Notes under the pieces: generated by a model
The model's input: only the letters and a program-made list of their open reading frames with translations
The model's database searches: none
What the model was told of the DNA's origin: nothing
Shown here: piece by piece, positions 10,101-19,945 of the stretch
How the letters are laid out: every line of letters starts with the position of its first letter
Numbering within the stretch: position 1 is the first letter of the stretch
Made by a program: the position numbers and the translations under genes
From: Entophlyctis helioformis
Taxonomy: Eukaryota > Chytridiomycota > Chytridiomycetes > Chytridiales > Chytriomycetaceae
NCBI GenBank assembly: GCA_025526915.1
Contig: JAHLKH010000216.1
Coordinates: 1-39,650, forward strand
Length of the DNA: 39,650 bases
Reading direction: 5' to 3'

Positions 10101-11212
10101 GGAGTGGTGAAAACGGCAGTGGAGGCATTGCAGCTCACCATAGCAGCAGTGGAAGCACGTATGATGACGAAGATGATGCGCGGTCATCGGTTGCGGCTGA
10201 CGAAGAGTACGATATTGGTGTTCACGACAAGGGGCACGTCTGGTGGAAGCGTCTATGGATTGGATTTACGCGCATTACCCAGAGACCATCCGCTGCTCAG
10301 CTTCCACCAAGCCAGTCGGCCACGCTGGCGCAGGCTTCGGCAACACTGGCATCCTCGACCACATATGCGCAGCCCCGCCAGAGCCAAGTCTCTGCCCAGT
10401 TCCAGATCCCACCTGCACATCGGCGTGCGGGAACAGATGAAAAGCATCAGATTGGACAGCAACTCCATCCAGCACAAGCAGCACAAGGGAGTGCAAGTGG
10501 CGGCACGCGTCCAATCCTGACACGTCTGTTTCGTCGACGTGTGGCGACTGCCAGTGCTTACACAACCGAGCCAGTTTGTCCCATACCCACTGCTCCGCTA
10601 CCAATGGCACCGCCAGTGCGGTATTCAGGGCCAGCCGACGCATTGACGCTGGCAGACCGTGATAGACTTGAGGGCGGTGCATCGCAAGCAGAACATTGGC
10701 AAGCCGATCAAGCCGCTTCGCCAGAAAAGTCAATCAAGTCGGCTGATCTGGACGCGTTCCCTGAAACGTCAAGGACGAATCCATCCCATGGACGCGCCTA
10801 CACACAGGCCGAAACAAGCGCGGCTGCCTCGGTCCCACGCGGCGCGGTGTTTGCGTCTTCGACCTTGGCTCGCGATTCGAGAGCAGCCGGCAAGACACTG
10901 GACCAGCCGGGCCCGTCTGGTGTGGCCGCAGATCGCCAGTATGCAGGAAACAGCGACCAAGGCCGATGTGTGCAGACGCTTGGATCAAGGCTGCCTCCTC
11001 CAGCACCACTCAGCGCGCCATCGACTCCGCCGTCCGCGTCGAGTTCAGCAGCCCATCATGCATTTGGCTCGAGCGGATTCCCACTGTCCATGTGGCCCAT
11101 GTCAGCAAGCCAAGCACAGGCTGCCCAGCACAGCCAGACGCAGCAACAGCAGCAGCAGCAGCAGTCGCCGCGCAGACCGTGGTTCCCGTCCTTCCGCATC
11201 AAGCGTCGCTGA
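7108..11212 (+). CDS. KIN1/2-like Ser/Thr protein kinase
   Basis: Five exons (7108-8454, 8590-8908, 8986-9209, 9272-9386, 9585-11212) encode about 1210 residues. A long N-terminal Ser/Ala/Asn-rich region precedes the kinase domain: glycine loop IGEGSSGKVKLA (431-436), VVK lysine (453), catalytic loop VVHRDIKLEN (D567), DFG (D586-G588), [24 protein letters not shown] with its APE, and RRRATLNEVIRHTWM closing the domain. [11 protein letters not shown] and the IREA helix are typical of fungal KIN1/KIN2 (MARK/PAR-1 related) kinases, which act in polarity, exocytosis and RNA decay at the cortex and ER. The tail is rich in Gln and His repeats and ends basic (FRIKRR); I cannot see a KA1 domain. Intron 1 (8455-8589) is 135 nt, in frame and without stops, so retention would insert 45 residues between the glycine loop and the lysine. 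The start may instead be the ATG at 7147. Confidence 0.88.
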
Positions 11213-11327
11213 TCCGTCCATGTCGCCTGCAAGCCGCCGATCTCAGTGCGTTCCCCCGTCGAATTGCCCATTTCATTGAAAACGACTCCACAAAAAATTT
11301 TGGACCTTACCCCAAACGAGGACGATC

Positions 11328-12453
11328 ATGCTGCGCACTCTTGGTCTCGCTGCCTCTGGTAGAGCCTTTGCTCGCAGCGCAGTCGCCTCTGGCGCTGTGC
11401 CTGCCCGTTCTGCTGCACTCTCAGCCGCAGCAGCCTTCACCCCCGCCGCCGCCGCCGCCGCTCCCTCCAGCAGCCTGACCTCTGCCGCCCTTCGTGCGTC
11501 GTCTCGCCGATTCGCCTCGTCATCGTCTGCTGGCGCCAGCGGCTCTGGCTCTGGTGCCGGTGCCGGTGCGTTTGGCAAGTCGACCGGCGACGCCGCCCTC
11601 TGGCTGGCCAAGGCCACGGCTGCCTCTGCCGTCGTCGGCTTTGCCGTCTCCGAGCTTGTCCTCACCGACGAGCGCACCGACGCCATGGCCAACGGCGCCG
11701 CGTCAGCCCTCTCGTCGCTCAAGGCCATGGCCAAGGACCATCTTGGTCTTGAGCTGCCGTCGTTCCTCGAGGCCCACGCCTTTTCGACTGCCGACGACGG
11801 CCTGCACCCTGCCCACTACCCCTGGGACTACAGGAGCTGGTGGACCACCTACGACCACAGCGCGTAAGTACAACTGCCGCCCACTGCATGCATCTATCCA
11901 TCCATCCAGCCAGCCATCCATCCATGCAGCCATGTAGCCGTCTGTGCCTTGGCGGCTGGCTGCTCTGCGTACCCCACCTTCCCCCACAATTGCGTCCTTG
12001 CATGTGCGCTGCACCACAAATTCTGGCCATCGACCCAACGGCACCGAGGGCGAGGCATGCCATCCGACAGACATGTGCAGACTGCTACTCGAGATGCAAA
12101 TGCGCTTTCCCTGAACGCTAACGCTTTCTTGCATGGGCACGGGACTTTGCGTGCAATGCTGCACACAGCATCCGCCGTGGTTACCAGGTTTACCGCGAGA
12201 TTTGCGCTGCTTGCCACTCGATGGACTACATCCACTGGCGCAACCTTGTTGGCGTGAGCCACACCGAGGCCGAGGCCAAGGCCATGGCTGCCGAGTACGA
12301 GTACAAGGACGGCCCTGACGACAAGGGCGAGTACTTTATGCGTCCCGGAAAGGTGCGTGTGGTTGAAGTTTTCCTTGCAGAGCGCCTATGCACGAGTCAC
12401 TTACACGGCTCATCACTGTCCATCTACGGGTCTGGATCTCGGCTTGACGGCTT

Positions 12454-12488
<35 letters not shown>

Positions 12489-13060
12489 CGGCAGCTCGCC
12501 GACCCCATGCCCCGCCCTTACCCCAACGAGGAGGCTGCCCGCGCTGCCAATGCTGGTGCCTACCCGCCCGATCTCTCGTGCATTGTTCGTGCGCGTCACG
12601 GCGAGGAGGACTACATCTTTTCGCTTCTTCTCGGCTACTGCGACCCCCCTGCTGGTGTCACTGTCCGTGAGGGTCTCCACTACAACCCTTACTTCCCTGG
12701 TGGTGCCATTGGTATGGCCCGTGCTATTTACGACGAGGTGGTGGAGTACGAAGACGGCACTCCCAACAACGCGTCGCAGCTTGCCAAGGACGTCACTCAG
12801 TACCTCGCCTGGGCCTCGTACCCCGAGCACGACGAACGCAAGAAGTTCGGTCTCAAGACGCTTGCCATCACCTCGATTCTTCTCGGTTTCTCTGTCTGGT
12901 GGAAGCGGTTCAAGTGGAGCTACATCAAGACAAGAAAGTTTGTCTACAAGCCTCCCAAGGTGCGTGCGTTGGGCCGAGATTGGCCAATATTGTATGGAAC
13001 GCTTTCATTTTTGCTGACCCCTGACTGCTCTGCACACGTTGACAGATCCACGAGGTTTAA
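11328..13060 (+). CDS. CYT1: Cytochrome c1, complex III heme protein
   Basis: Four exons (11328-11863, 12169-12352, 12495-12959, 13046-13060) encode 399 residues. Cytochrome c1 carries electrons from the Rieske protein to cytochrome c in complex III on the outer face of the mitochondrial inner membrane. Residues 1-70 are Ala/Ser/Arg-rich and fit a bipartite mitochondrial presequence followed by a hydrophobic sorting segment ([11 protein letters not shown]). [16 protein letters not shown] carries the CxxCH heme site (C191, C194, H195). [13 protein letters not shown] holds the methionine heme ligand. A C-terminal membrane helix ([17 protein letters not shown]) is followed by a basic matrix tail. 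The last exon is only 15 nt (IHEV and stop). Intron 2 has a long CT tract at its acceptor. The length exceeds the usual 300-330 residues mainly through the leader. Confidence 0.97.
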
Positions 13061-13254
13061 GCCGGCCATGTCAGCCGCAACCCTCACCGTCCCCCGCTGT
13101 CTCTTCCGCTACAATTCCACACCGGTGCACCCACCCACCCCATTTGAGCCTAAAGTATCCAATGAACCCGCGAGGCTTTTCACTGACTTTTTGCGCCTGC
13201 ATATCATTCCATGGCCCTTGAGAGTCGGCAGTCAGCACATCGGTGAGCAGGCGG
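13061..13254. other. Intergenic spacer after CYT1
   Basis: About 190 bp between the CYT1 stop codon and the Fanzor F4 relic. I see nothing in it beyond low-complexity C-rich sequence. Confidence 0.5.
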
Positions 13255-13495
13255 CAGACCAAAAATGTAGCCCATTAGGCTGATTGGGAGGGTCCCGATT
13301 CAATTTAATGATGCTGGACATGGTTGTGTGGCAGGCGAATCTCGCTTTGAATGCAGTTGGATGGCAGCATGCAATGCTGTGATGCTGCCGAGGTGCATCT
13401 GCATGGCTGGATTGCTGGCCGTCTGGCGTGTGCGTCGAGTAGAACGGCCCGTGTCCAAAGAGCAGACACCACAGTGCGATCACATGGGCCACCAG
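13255..13495 (-). mobile_element. Fanzor relic F4 (C-terminal end only)
   Basis: On the minus strand, near 13400-13490, the translation VIALWCLLFGHGPFYSTHT corresponds to VALWHLLFGHRPLYLTHT just after the RuvC-III motif of F1. It continues through diverged C-terminal coding sequence into the conserved 3' region (tgaatcggga...). The catalytic core and everything upstream are missing, and the 3' block past the second hairpin is lost. The relic sits between CYT1 and CFAP418 in the divergent orientation to CFAP418 and reaches to within about 80 bp of its start codon. Confidence 0.8.
13271..13306 (-). ncRNA. Relic of the Fanzor structured 3' region in F4
   Basis: Read on the minus strand, the second hairpin is AGCC-TAATG-GGCT, where F1 and F3 have GACC-TAACG-GGTC. 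Two stem positions have changed on both sides so that pairing is kept. The first hairpin is weakened by a mismatch. Probably no longer expressed. Confidence 0.5.
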
Positions 13496-13572
13496 CAACT
13501 GTCGGCAGGGCCTCGACGGCGCGTCCAAAACGCCACTTTCCAATATTCAACAAAAGGTCGCGTTGCCGCGCT

Positions 13573-14744
13573 ATGGCGTCTGGAAAGGTCGCGCAGAGCA
13601 GACACAAGGGCAACGTGGCTGCTGTGGACGACGATGACATTGACAATCTACTGGCTGAGCTGGACCTTCCTGTTGCTGCGAGGTATTGTCACTTGCGGCA
13701 TCTGCCATTTAGCTGCGCTTCGCCTCGCTCTTTGCGTGGCATATGCTCCTGTTTGAAATGGCTGATCCAGCTACGCTCTTCTGATCTGGCTATTCGGCAA
13801 TGGTACGTCAGTAGTGTCGCTGCAAGGGCAGCATCGGCCGGAGAGTCTACAAACCATTTGGCTTTATCGAATGCGAGAGCTCCTTCAGCCGTGCCTGCAG
13901 CGTCACCACTGCCTGTCCTGATAGCAAAGCAGCCACAAGAACGAAAACTCGCCCCGGATGTGATTGCCGGCCCCATTTCAAATGCCATGGGCAAGCCAGA
14001 GAGTTTCAAGCCAGCACAGGTTCGCCTCACGTCTCTTGCATGCTTGAACAAGTCTATGTGCTCAACCTGCCCCGTGTGTGTTGCAGGACGACCTGGATGA
14101 TCTTCTTCATGAACTTGGTGCGCCGTCGGCATCCGCGTTCGCAGCCTCATCGACACTGACTGCGTCTGCATCGACGTCGGTCTCTGCGTCACCCTTGGCA
14201 CTGCGAGCCACCTCGGGCAGCCAGAGCGCCACAGCATCGGCATTGCAGGCCTCTGCTGCTGACAAGGGCTCTGTCAAAGCAAAGCAAGTGTTCCCTCATA
14301 AGACCGAGCTCGCCTTTGCCATGTCCGTTTTAACACTGCGCAACTCGTACTGTCATTAGGTGCATTGGGCCTTCGCTCGGAGGCACGGCGGATCCCCAAG
14401 GCCTGAATCTAGCCTGCGATCGCCTGCGCTGTACTGCATGCGACTTTCGTTGCATCGAGTTTGCCGACATGGCATGGACGTCTGAATGCGACTATCTATT
14501 CTTTCGAAACCACATGCCTGATCGGCAAAAGCTGTCGGTTCAGCTCTCTGCATGTAAAGGTGGGCAGTTGCAGCCGCGCGCTTTGAGACGCCATGTGCAT
14601 TCGTCGTCTCACGCACCGCCTTGCTTGTGCATGCTGATCTGTAAAGGCTCAAAAGCATACTGCTGCCAGTGCTCGTGGATGACAGTATCCAAGCTGACCG
14701 CCACGGCTTCGACCAAGACCAAATGGGTCTGTGCAGGGCACTGA
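13573..14744 (+). CDS. CFAP418: CFAP418 (C8orf37-like) ciliary protein
   Basis: Five exons (13573-13682, 13827-14019, 14087-14283, 14360-14559, 14647-14744) encode 265 residues. The N-terminus contains two acidic DDLDDLL-type motifs (DDDDIDNLLAEL and DDLDDLLHEL) separated by a Ser/Ala-rich linker. The C-terminal third matches the conserved CFAP418 domain: CDRLRCTACDFRCIEFADM, WTSECDYLFFRNHMP, SKAYCCQCSW and the ending WVCAGH. Human CFAP418 (C8orf37) works at the ciliary base and in photoreceptors and is mutated in retinal ciliopathy; it is kept by organisms with cilia. The third intron (14284-14359) begins GCAAGT, a GC-AG intron, required to keep phase. The presence of this gene is the best evidence that the organism makes flagellated cells. 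Confidence 0.92.
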
Positions 14745-15002
14745 ATGCCACCGGATCCAAATGAATAATGCCTCGATACACACCCTCCTCACCCACGCAT
14801 AGATCCCTATAGTTTATTCTTGAAACTTCATCAAAGCCACCAGTCATGTGGGTTTCGTCTTCAAACAAGCTCACTGCTTTCATCCTTTTGCCAGCGCATT
14901 GCCCATTCACCATCTCTGCTGCACATTCGAAAGCGCTCTTTCTCTTCTGCCTGCAACAGCCTGCAACAGCCGGCCACTGGCACCTGGAAACGGGCTGCTC
15001 TG
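14745..15002. other. Convergent intergenic region
   Basis: The 3' ends of CFAP418 (+) and FAM72 (-) face each other over about 258 bp. It must hold both polyadenylation regions; I see no gene in it. Confidence 0.5.
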
Positions 15003-16442
15003 TCAACGGCAGACAATGTCTCGCACTTCTCGCGGATCCTTGTCCTGGTCGGGTCGCGGCAGCTGCACCCAAAGCAATGCCTGCGTGCGTGTCTCGTCCA
15101 GCCGCTCTACGGACATGATCTCGCCCAGATGGAACATCCAAAAGTGGCCATTGTTGCACGCCTCGAGACATGAGCCACAAGGTTGAGTGACATGGTAGCC
15201 AACCACGTTGCCACTTGAGCGGCAGGATATGCACAATAGAACGTGTGTTTGTCAGTGGTGGCGGACCGGTAGGCGGATAGATGCGGCAGGACCTGCGACA
15301 AAGGACGTGTGGCGTGCTTACCATCCAAGACATGCTACATCTCGAATGCGGCACTGGCAGTTACGTGTGACATAGTCTTCAAGCACAAGCTGGACGCCTG
15401 GTGCATATGCATGGCAGAGGCCAGAAAGTTGGCGGTGCACCCATGATCGCAGTGTCAGCCATGCATGTGCACTAGCATATATCTCAAGGACGCACAAGGC
15501 AATGTCATGCATCGTTTCGGCTCGAGTCGCAAGATCAAGAGCTTGAGCAAGAACAAACATACCGAAAGGCGGCGAGTCGGTCGAAAACAGCTCGACATTG
15601 GTGTCGGCAAGGAGGATGGCTTTCATGCCGCGTTTGCAGACGATCACGTTGCAGTGGCGACAGCTGATTTCGCAGACCGTCTTGCTGCGAAACTGGGAGC
15701 GGATCGGTGCCTGGCCGCGCGTCGTTGCAGCTCCAGACGGCAGTGTGGCTGCGGCGCTGGCTCCGGCATGGTTGGCTGCTCCTGCGCTGCGATTGTATGC
15801 AGGCGATTGCATGTGGGGCGGCAACGCCTGTCCTGTAAACTGTGAAAACTGTGGATGGAAGAGAGACTGAAGCATGGAGCCAGCGGACGAAAATGGAAAT
15901 CCAGAAGACGATCCGAACCGTTGTGTTGTTGGGGTGCTGGTGGTCGAGTGCGAGTGCGAGGCAGACGCATGCTGTAATTGCAGCGGCCGCTGGCTGCTTG
16001 TTGCACCCGATGCTCGCACTGACGATTCGAGCGACCCAGCCATGTGCGACACCGGTATGGATGTGTTTGTGGCTGCTGTTGATGTGCCTGCTGCCGAACG
16101 AGCCTGTGCACGTGTGTTTGTGCTGGCGCCTGCAGCCACTCGAGCGTTGCGATGGTTGGTTTGTTGGCGACTGTTGCTATCCCGAATCTGGTGAGTGCCT
16201 GTTTCTCTCGAAGCGATCGTGATCGAATGCGACAATTGGCCAGGAACATCAGATGCGGACGCAGTAACCGTGTCTCTGTTGCTCGCCGTGGTGGCAGTGG
16301 AAGTGGAAGTGGTCGGCATGCTGGACTCTACGATACGCATCGGACAGGCGCTTGTCGCTTGTTGTGTGTTCCAAGAAACACACTGGGCAATCTGCAACGA
16401 GCGGACGCTTTCAACGACTCGACAATGGATGTTTTGGGCCAT
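15003..16442 (-). CDS. FAM72 family protein with long disordered N-terminal extension
   Basis: Three exons on the minus strand (16442-15563, 15397-15322, 15213-15003) encode up to 388 residues. The C-terminal 135 residues match FAM72: [49 protein letters not shown], and CGSCLEACNNGHFWMFH. The two splice joins fall inside conserved motifs and restore them exactly (SPPFG/VQLVLEDY and [12 protein letters not shown]). The paired cysteines suggest a zinc-stabilised fold. Human FAM72A binds and destabilises the uracil-DNA glycosylase UNG2; whether that applies here is unknown. About 250 residues of Ser/Thr/Ala-rich sequence precede the domain, absent from the roughly 150-residue animal proteins; the true start may be one of several later Met codons. 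It is divergent from the transporter gene, 114 bp away. Confidence 0.88.
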
Positions 16443-16556
16443 CCACGATCAGATGGTTTGTTTGTGTGAGTCGCGTTTGCGGCTTTTCCGCATCTCACGG
16501 AACGCCAGCTGCTTCCGAAGCGGCACCACACGTCGGAGGACCACGCCATCTGCAGC

Positions 16557-18706
16557 ATGAGCACAGCAGCCAGGAGAAAGGCCGGCAGGGACAAGCAGCA
16601 GGACGAGGCTCTCAACCAAAGGCCATCGTCCTCTACGCTCGTTGGCAGCCGCATCGACACGGCCTTTCAGAAGCGCACACTGCGCACAGTCGTCGTTGCC
16701 CTCCTCATTGACATTCTGGCGTTCACCATCATCCTGCCGCTGTACCCTCGGCTCATTGCCCACTACGAAACGGTTGATGGCAAGGATCCTGTACGTTCCT
16801 ATGCACTTGAATCGCCTCTTGGCTCAAACGCCCCTGGACGCCTCTGGACGCCTCTGGACGCTCATGCCCAGCCATGCTTGGCTGTTGCCCATGCCGGCAT
16901 CTGCCCCTTGACGCTCAGAACCAACCATGAACTGGCTGGCCGCTTGTTGAACCGTCAGGCTGCCTGACTGCCTGACTGCCTGCCTGCTTGTCTGACTGAC
17001 TGACTGACTGCCCAATGATGCATGTTTGGCTGCGCAACACTACCCGCCTCATGCATGCACTCGATGACTCTCCGTCGATGCCGCATCCCTGTGCAGACGA
17101 CCTTTTACTATGCTGCGGCACAAGGCGTTCGAATGTTCCGCGATTGGATCGGTGGCACTGGCTCCCGTCTCGATATCATCATCTTTGGTGGTTGCCTCGG
17201 CTCCCTGTTTTCGTTTCTCCAGTTCATCAGCAGCCCCGTCATTGGCCGTCTGAGCGACAAGTACGGCAGACGCAATGTCCTTCTGATCAGCATGGTAAAT
17301 GCGGCATGTGCTGGTTTCTGTCGAGACCAGCTCGGGAGGGCCGATCTGTGCTCACAACGACAACCATCGGGCAGGTTGGCAACGCTGTTTCCATGCTGCT
17401 TTGGATCTTCTCGGCATCCTTCCCTGTCTTTGTTCTGTCGCGCATCGTCGGTGGTCTGACAGAGGGCAATGTCCAGATGTCGATCGCCATGATCTCTGAC
17501 ATCACAACACCTGCGGAGCGATCTCGTGCACTGGTATGGACCCAACTGTCATGGCTGGGCACTATTGCCATTCATACCATCATGGCTCACCGAGCAGCTG
17601 CCGTCTTTTGTGCTCGTGTGCCTGATCGGGCAATGATGTGCCGGTGTTTTGCATCCACTTGAACCAACCAACCACTAACCCAATGCACGATTATGGCAGG
17701 CTTGGGTGGGGATCTCGTTCGCTCTTGGCTTCACAGTCGGGCCTCCGTTGGGTGCCTATTCACTTCTTTTGATCTGAGTGCACTCTTTCCGTCGCTTCCG
17801 ATCAACCGCTACTCAAGCCCTGCCCTCTTTGCCTTTGTCCTCATCATCATCGAGACATGGTACCTGTTGTCCTACCTTCCCGAAACCAGCCATTTGCAGC
17901 CACCTCTCCAGCCATCAGCAGCATCGATGGCCAGTACGAGCACAGATGCAGATGCTGATGCTGATGCAGATGCATCCCACGAAACCAAGCCGCTTATTCA
18001 CAAGGATATGGCAGAGGGAAAGAGTGCGACACAAGATGCTGCTTCACAGCTGTCGTCCAAAGAGATCGACAGCAGGCTGCTGGTGCTTTCACTGGTGCAC
18101 TTTGCCTTTCTGTTCAGCTTTTCGGGCATGGAGTTCACTCTGACGTTCCTGACCCACGACCGCTTCGCGTTCTCGCACAGCCAGCAAGGCAAGCTGCTGG
18201 CATTCATGGGCGTCTTTTCGGCCATCATCCAGGGCGGCTACGTGCGGCGTGTGGCACACAAGCACATATCCGAGCAGTCTCTTGTGCTGCAGGGCATCAT
18301 TTCGTGCTGCATCGGTCTTGGCATCCTGAGTGTGTGGGCCACAACCGTGACTCGGCTGTACATTGGGGCTTCGTTCCTAGCGTTCACCAGCGGCACTGTT
18401 GTCAACTCGCTCACGTCGCTGGCAAGTCTGACGCACTCGGGCGGGTCTGCCAGCAAGGCAGCCGGATCCAACGCTGGGCAGGACTCTGGCAACCGCGGCC
18501 ATGCTCTCGGCAAGTTCCGGTCGCTTGGCCAGCTGGGCCGCACGTTTGGGCCGCTGTTTGCCTGCAGCGTGTATTGGATGCTTGGCAGCCAGCGCGTCTA
18601 CTTGATCGCGGCTGCGTCCATGGCCGTCCTGGCGGCTGCCGTCTACATGGCCGTCCCTTCTCCCCCTCGCGCCAAGCCCTTGCTCGCAAAGTCCAAGCTG
18701 GACTAG
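16557..18706 (+). CDS. MFSD10-like major facilitator transporter, apparent 1-nt frameshift
   Basis: Exons 16557-16790, 17097-17294, 17375-17533 and 17700-18706 give an MFS permease of about 460 residues. Visible family features are TM1 ALLIDILAFTIILPLYP, the DPTTFYYAAAQG loop, TM2 IIIFGGCLGSLFSFLQF, the loop 2-3 signature GRLSDKYGRRNVLL, SRIVGGLTEGNVQMSIAMIS, and AWVGISFALGFTVGPPLGAY. This matches MFSD10/tetracycline-transporter-like proteins, organic anion carriers. In exon 4 the frame of VGPPLGAY meets a stop, while the continuing protein (TSFDLSALF, then SPALFAFVLIIIETWYLLSYLPET) is in the +1 frame. One extra T near 17760 would restore GAYFTSFDLS, and exon length confirms a single missing base. 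I found no intron that fixes it. Either a fresh pseudogene or a homopolymer error. A DADADA linker encoded by GATGCA repeats lies in the middle. Confidence 0.8.
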
Positions 18707-18865
18707 CTGCTTGCAGTCCTGGCCGATCCTCGCAGCCGGTCCTTGGGCCATTCCATTCCTTGGATCGTCAATGAATCCATTGCATTTTACCACTGTTTGG
18801 TGGCACCAAACCCATCGCGTCTGAGGCTCCGCTCCCGGCTTTGACCCGTGTTCTACATCGTCGTC

Positions 18866-19816
18866 ATGCCATCCTCGCCAAAGGCATCCTCGCCCAAACT
18901 GGCCTCGGCCGCTGCTGTTGCTTCTCCTGCGCAAGCCGCTTCGCCCTCCAAGCCCTGCTGCTCGTGCGGCAGCAGCTGCTCCTGCACGGCTCAGGGCAAA
19001 GCCTGCACCTGCTCGTCCAAGTCTGCAGCGTCTCCCCTGCCGCCGTCGTCTCCGTCCAAGCCTGCCCAAGCGTTGGCTGTTGACGCTTCAGCTGCTGCAG
19101 GCTCTGCAGCGACGTCGCCAAAGGCTGGCGGCCCTCGCCCCGCAAGTCCAGGCAAGGCCGCTGCCGGAGCGTCGAGTCCTGCCATTTCGCCGACCAAGGC
19201 GGCACCGGCATCGCCTGGCAAGGCCAAGACCTCAGATCTGGCGCACGGCTCGGCTGCCGGTGGTGCTCGGCACTACGTGTGCAACTGCTCGACTCCCTGC
19301 ACTTGCACGCAGGCTGGCGCTCAGCCATGCTCATGCCAAGCCAAGTCCGCCTCGGATCCGGCATGCAACTGCGGCGCCAACTGCTCGTGCACGGCCCAGG
19401 GTAAGACCTGCTCCTGCTCGTCAAAGTCGCCCAAGAAGGCGGCCGACAGCGCCTCTGCTTCGCCGACGGCTGCCGGCGCGGCATCGAGCGGATCAAAGCG
19501 CAAGCTGTACTCGTGCGAGTGTGCTGGTGGCAAGTGCAACTGCACGGGCAGTGGCGACACGCCGTGCAACTGCAACCCGTCGGATGCTTCGCCCGAAAGC
19601 ACGCCGACCATCTCCACCACCCCCTCCTCGAAAAAAGCCAAGAAGGCGGGTGGATCGGCTGCATCGTCGCCCGTGAGGTCGCCCATGACACGCAGCCAAT
19701 CTGCCGCTGCTGCTGCCGCTGCCGCCGCTGCTGCCTCAACGACGGGTGCCCATTCATGCTCGTGTGGAACGTCCTGCACGTGTACCGCCAAGGGCGAGGC
19801 TTGCAAGTGCGGCTGA
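18866..19816 (+). CDS. Modular metallothionein-like protein with SPKK-type linkers
   Basis: A single exon of 316 residues from MPSSPKASSPK; the frame is open 6 codons earlier. Five cysteine modules of the form CxCGxxCxCTAxGxxCxC are spread along the chain: CSCGSSCSCTAQGKACTC near the start, CNCSTPCTCTQAG, CNCGANCSCTAQGKTCSC, CECAGGKCNCTGSG, and CSCGTSCTCTAKGEACKCG at the C-terminus. Metallothioneins chelate Cu(I)/Zn through such CxC clusters. Between modules lie Ala/Pro/Ser/Lys linkers with repeated SPKK/SPGK/SPTK motifs like those of linker histone tails, a KKAKKAG stretch, and a polyalanine run of 12. The combination suggests a metal-binding protein that may also contact DNA, but only the cysteine modules have a clear family precedent. 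Location and metal are unknown. Confidence 0.75.
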   Translation: MPSSPKASSPKLASAAAVASPAQAASPSKPCCSCGSSCSCTAQGKACTCSSKSAASPLPPSSPSKPAQALAVDASAAAGSAATSPKAGGPRPASPGKAAAGASSPAISPTKAAPASPGKAKTSDLAHGSAAGGARHYVCNCSTPCTCTQAGAQPCSCQAKSASDPACNCGANCSCTAQGKTCSCSSKSPKKAADSASASPTAAGAASSGSKRKLYSCECAGGKCNCTGSGDTPCNCNPSDASPESTPTISTTPSSKKAKKAGGSAASSPVRSPMTRSQSAAAAAAAAAAASTTGAHSCSCGTSCTCTAKGEACKCG

Positions 19817-19945
19817 TCTGTCTCTTGCATGGTCTCGCTGCCGATACGCCCCTGCCGATACGCCCCTGGACAGGCTCGTTGCGACGACGGTCGACCCTTG
19901 GCTGTCCCGAACGGTGTCGAAAATGAATTCTCCGTGCAATTCAAA

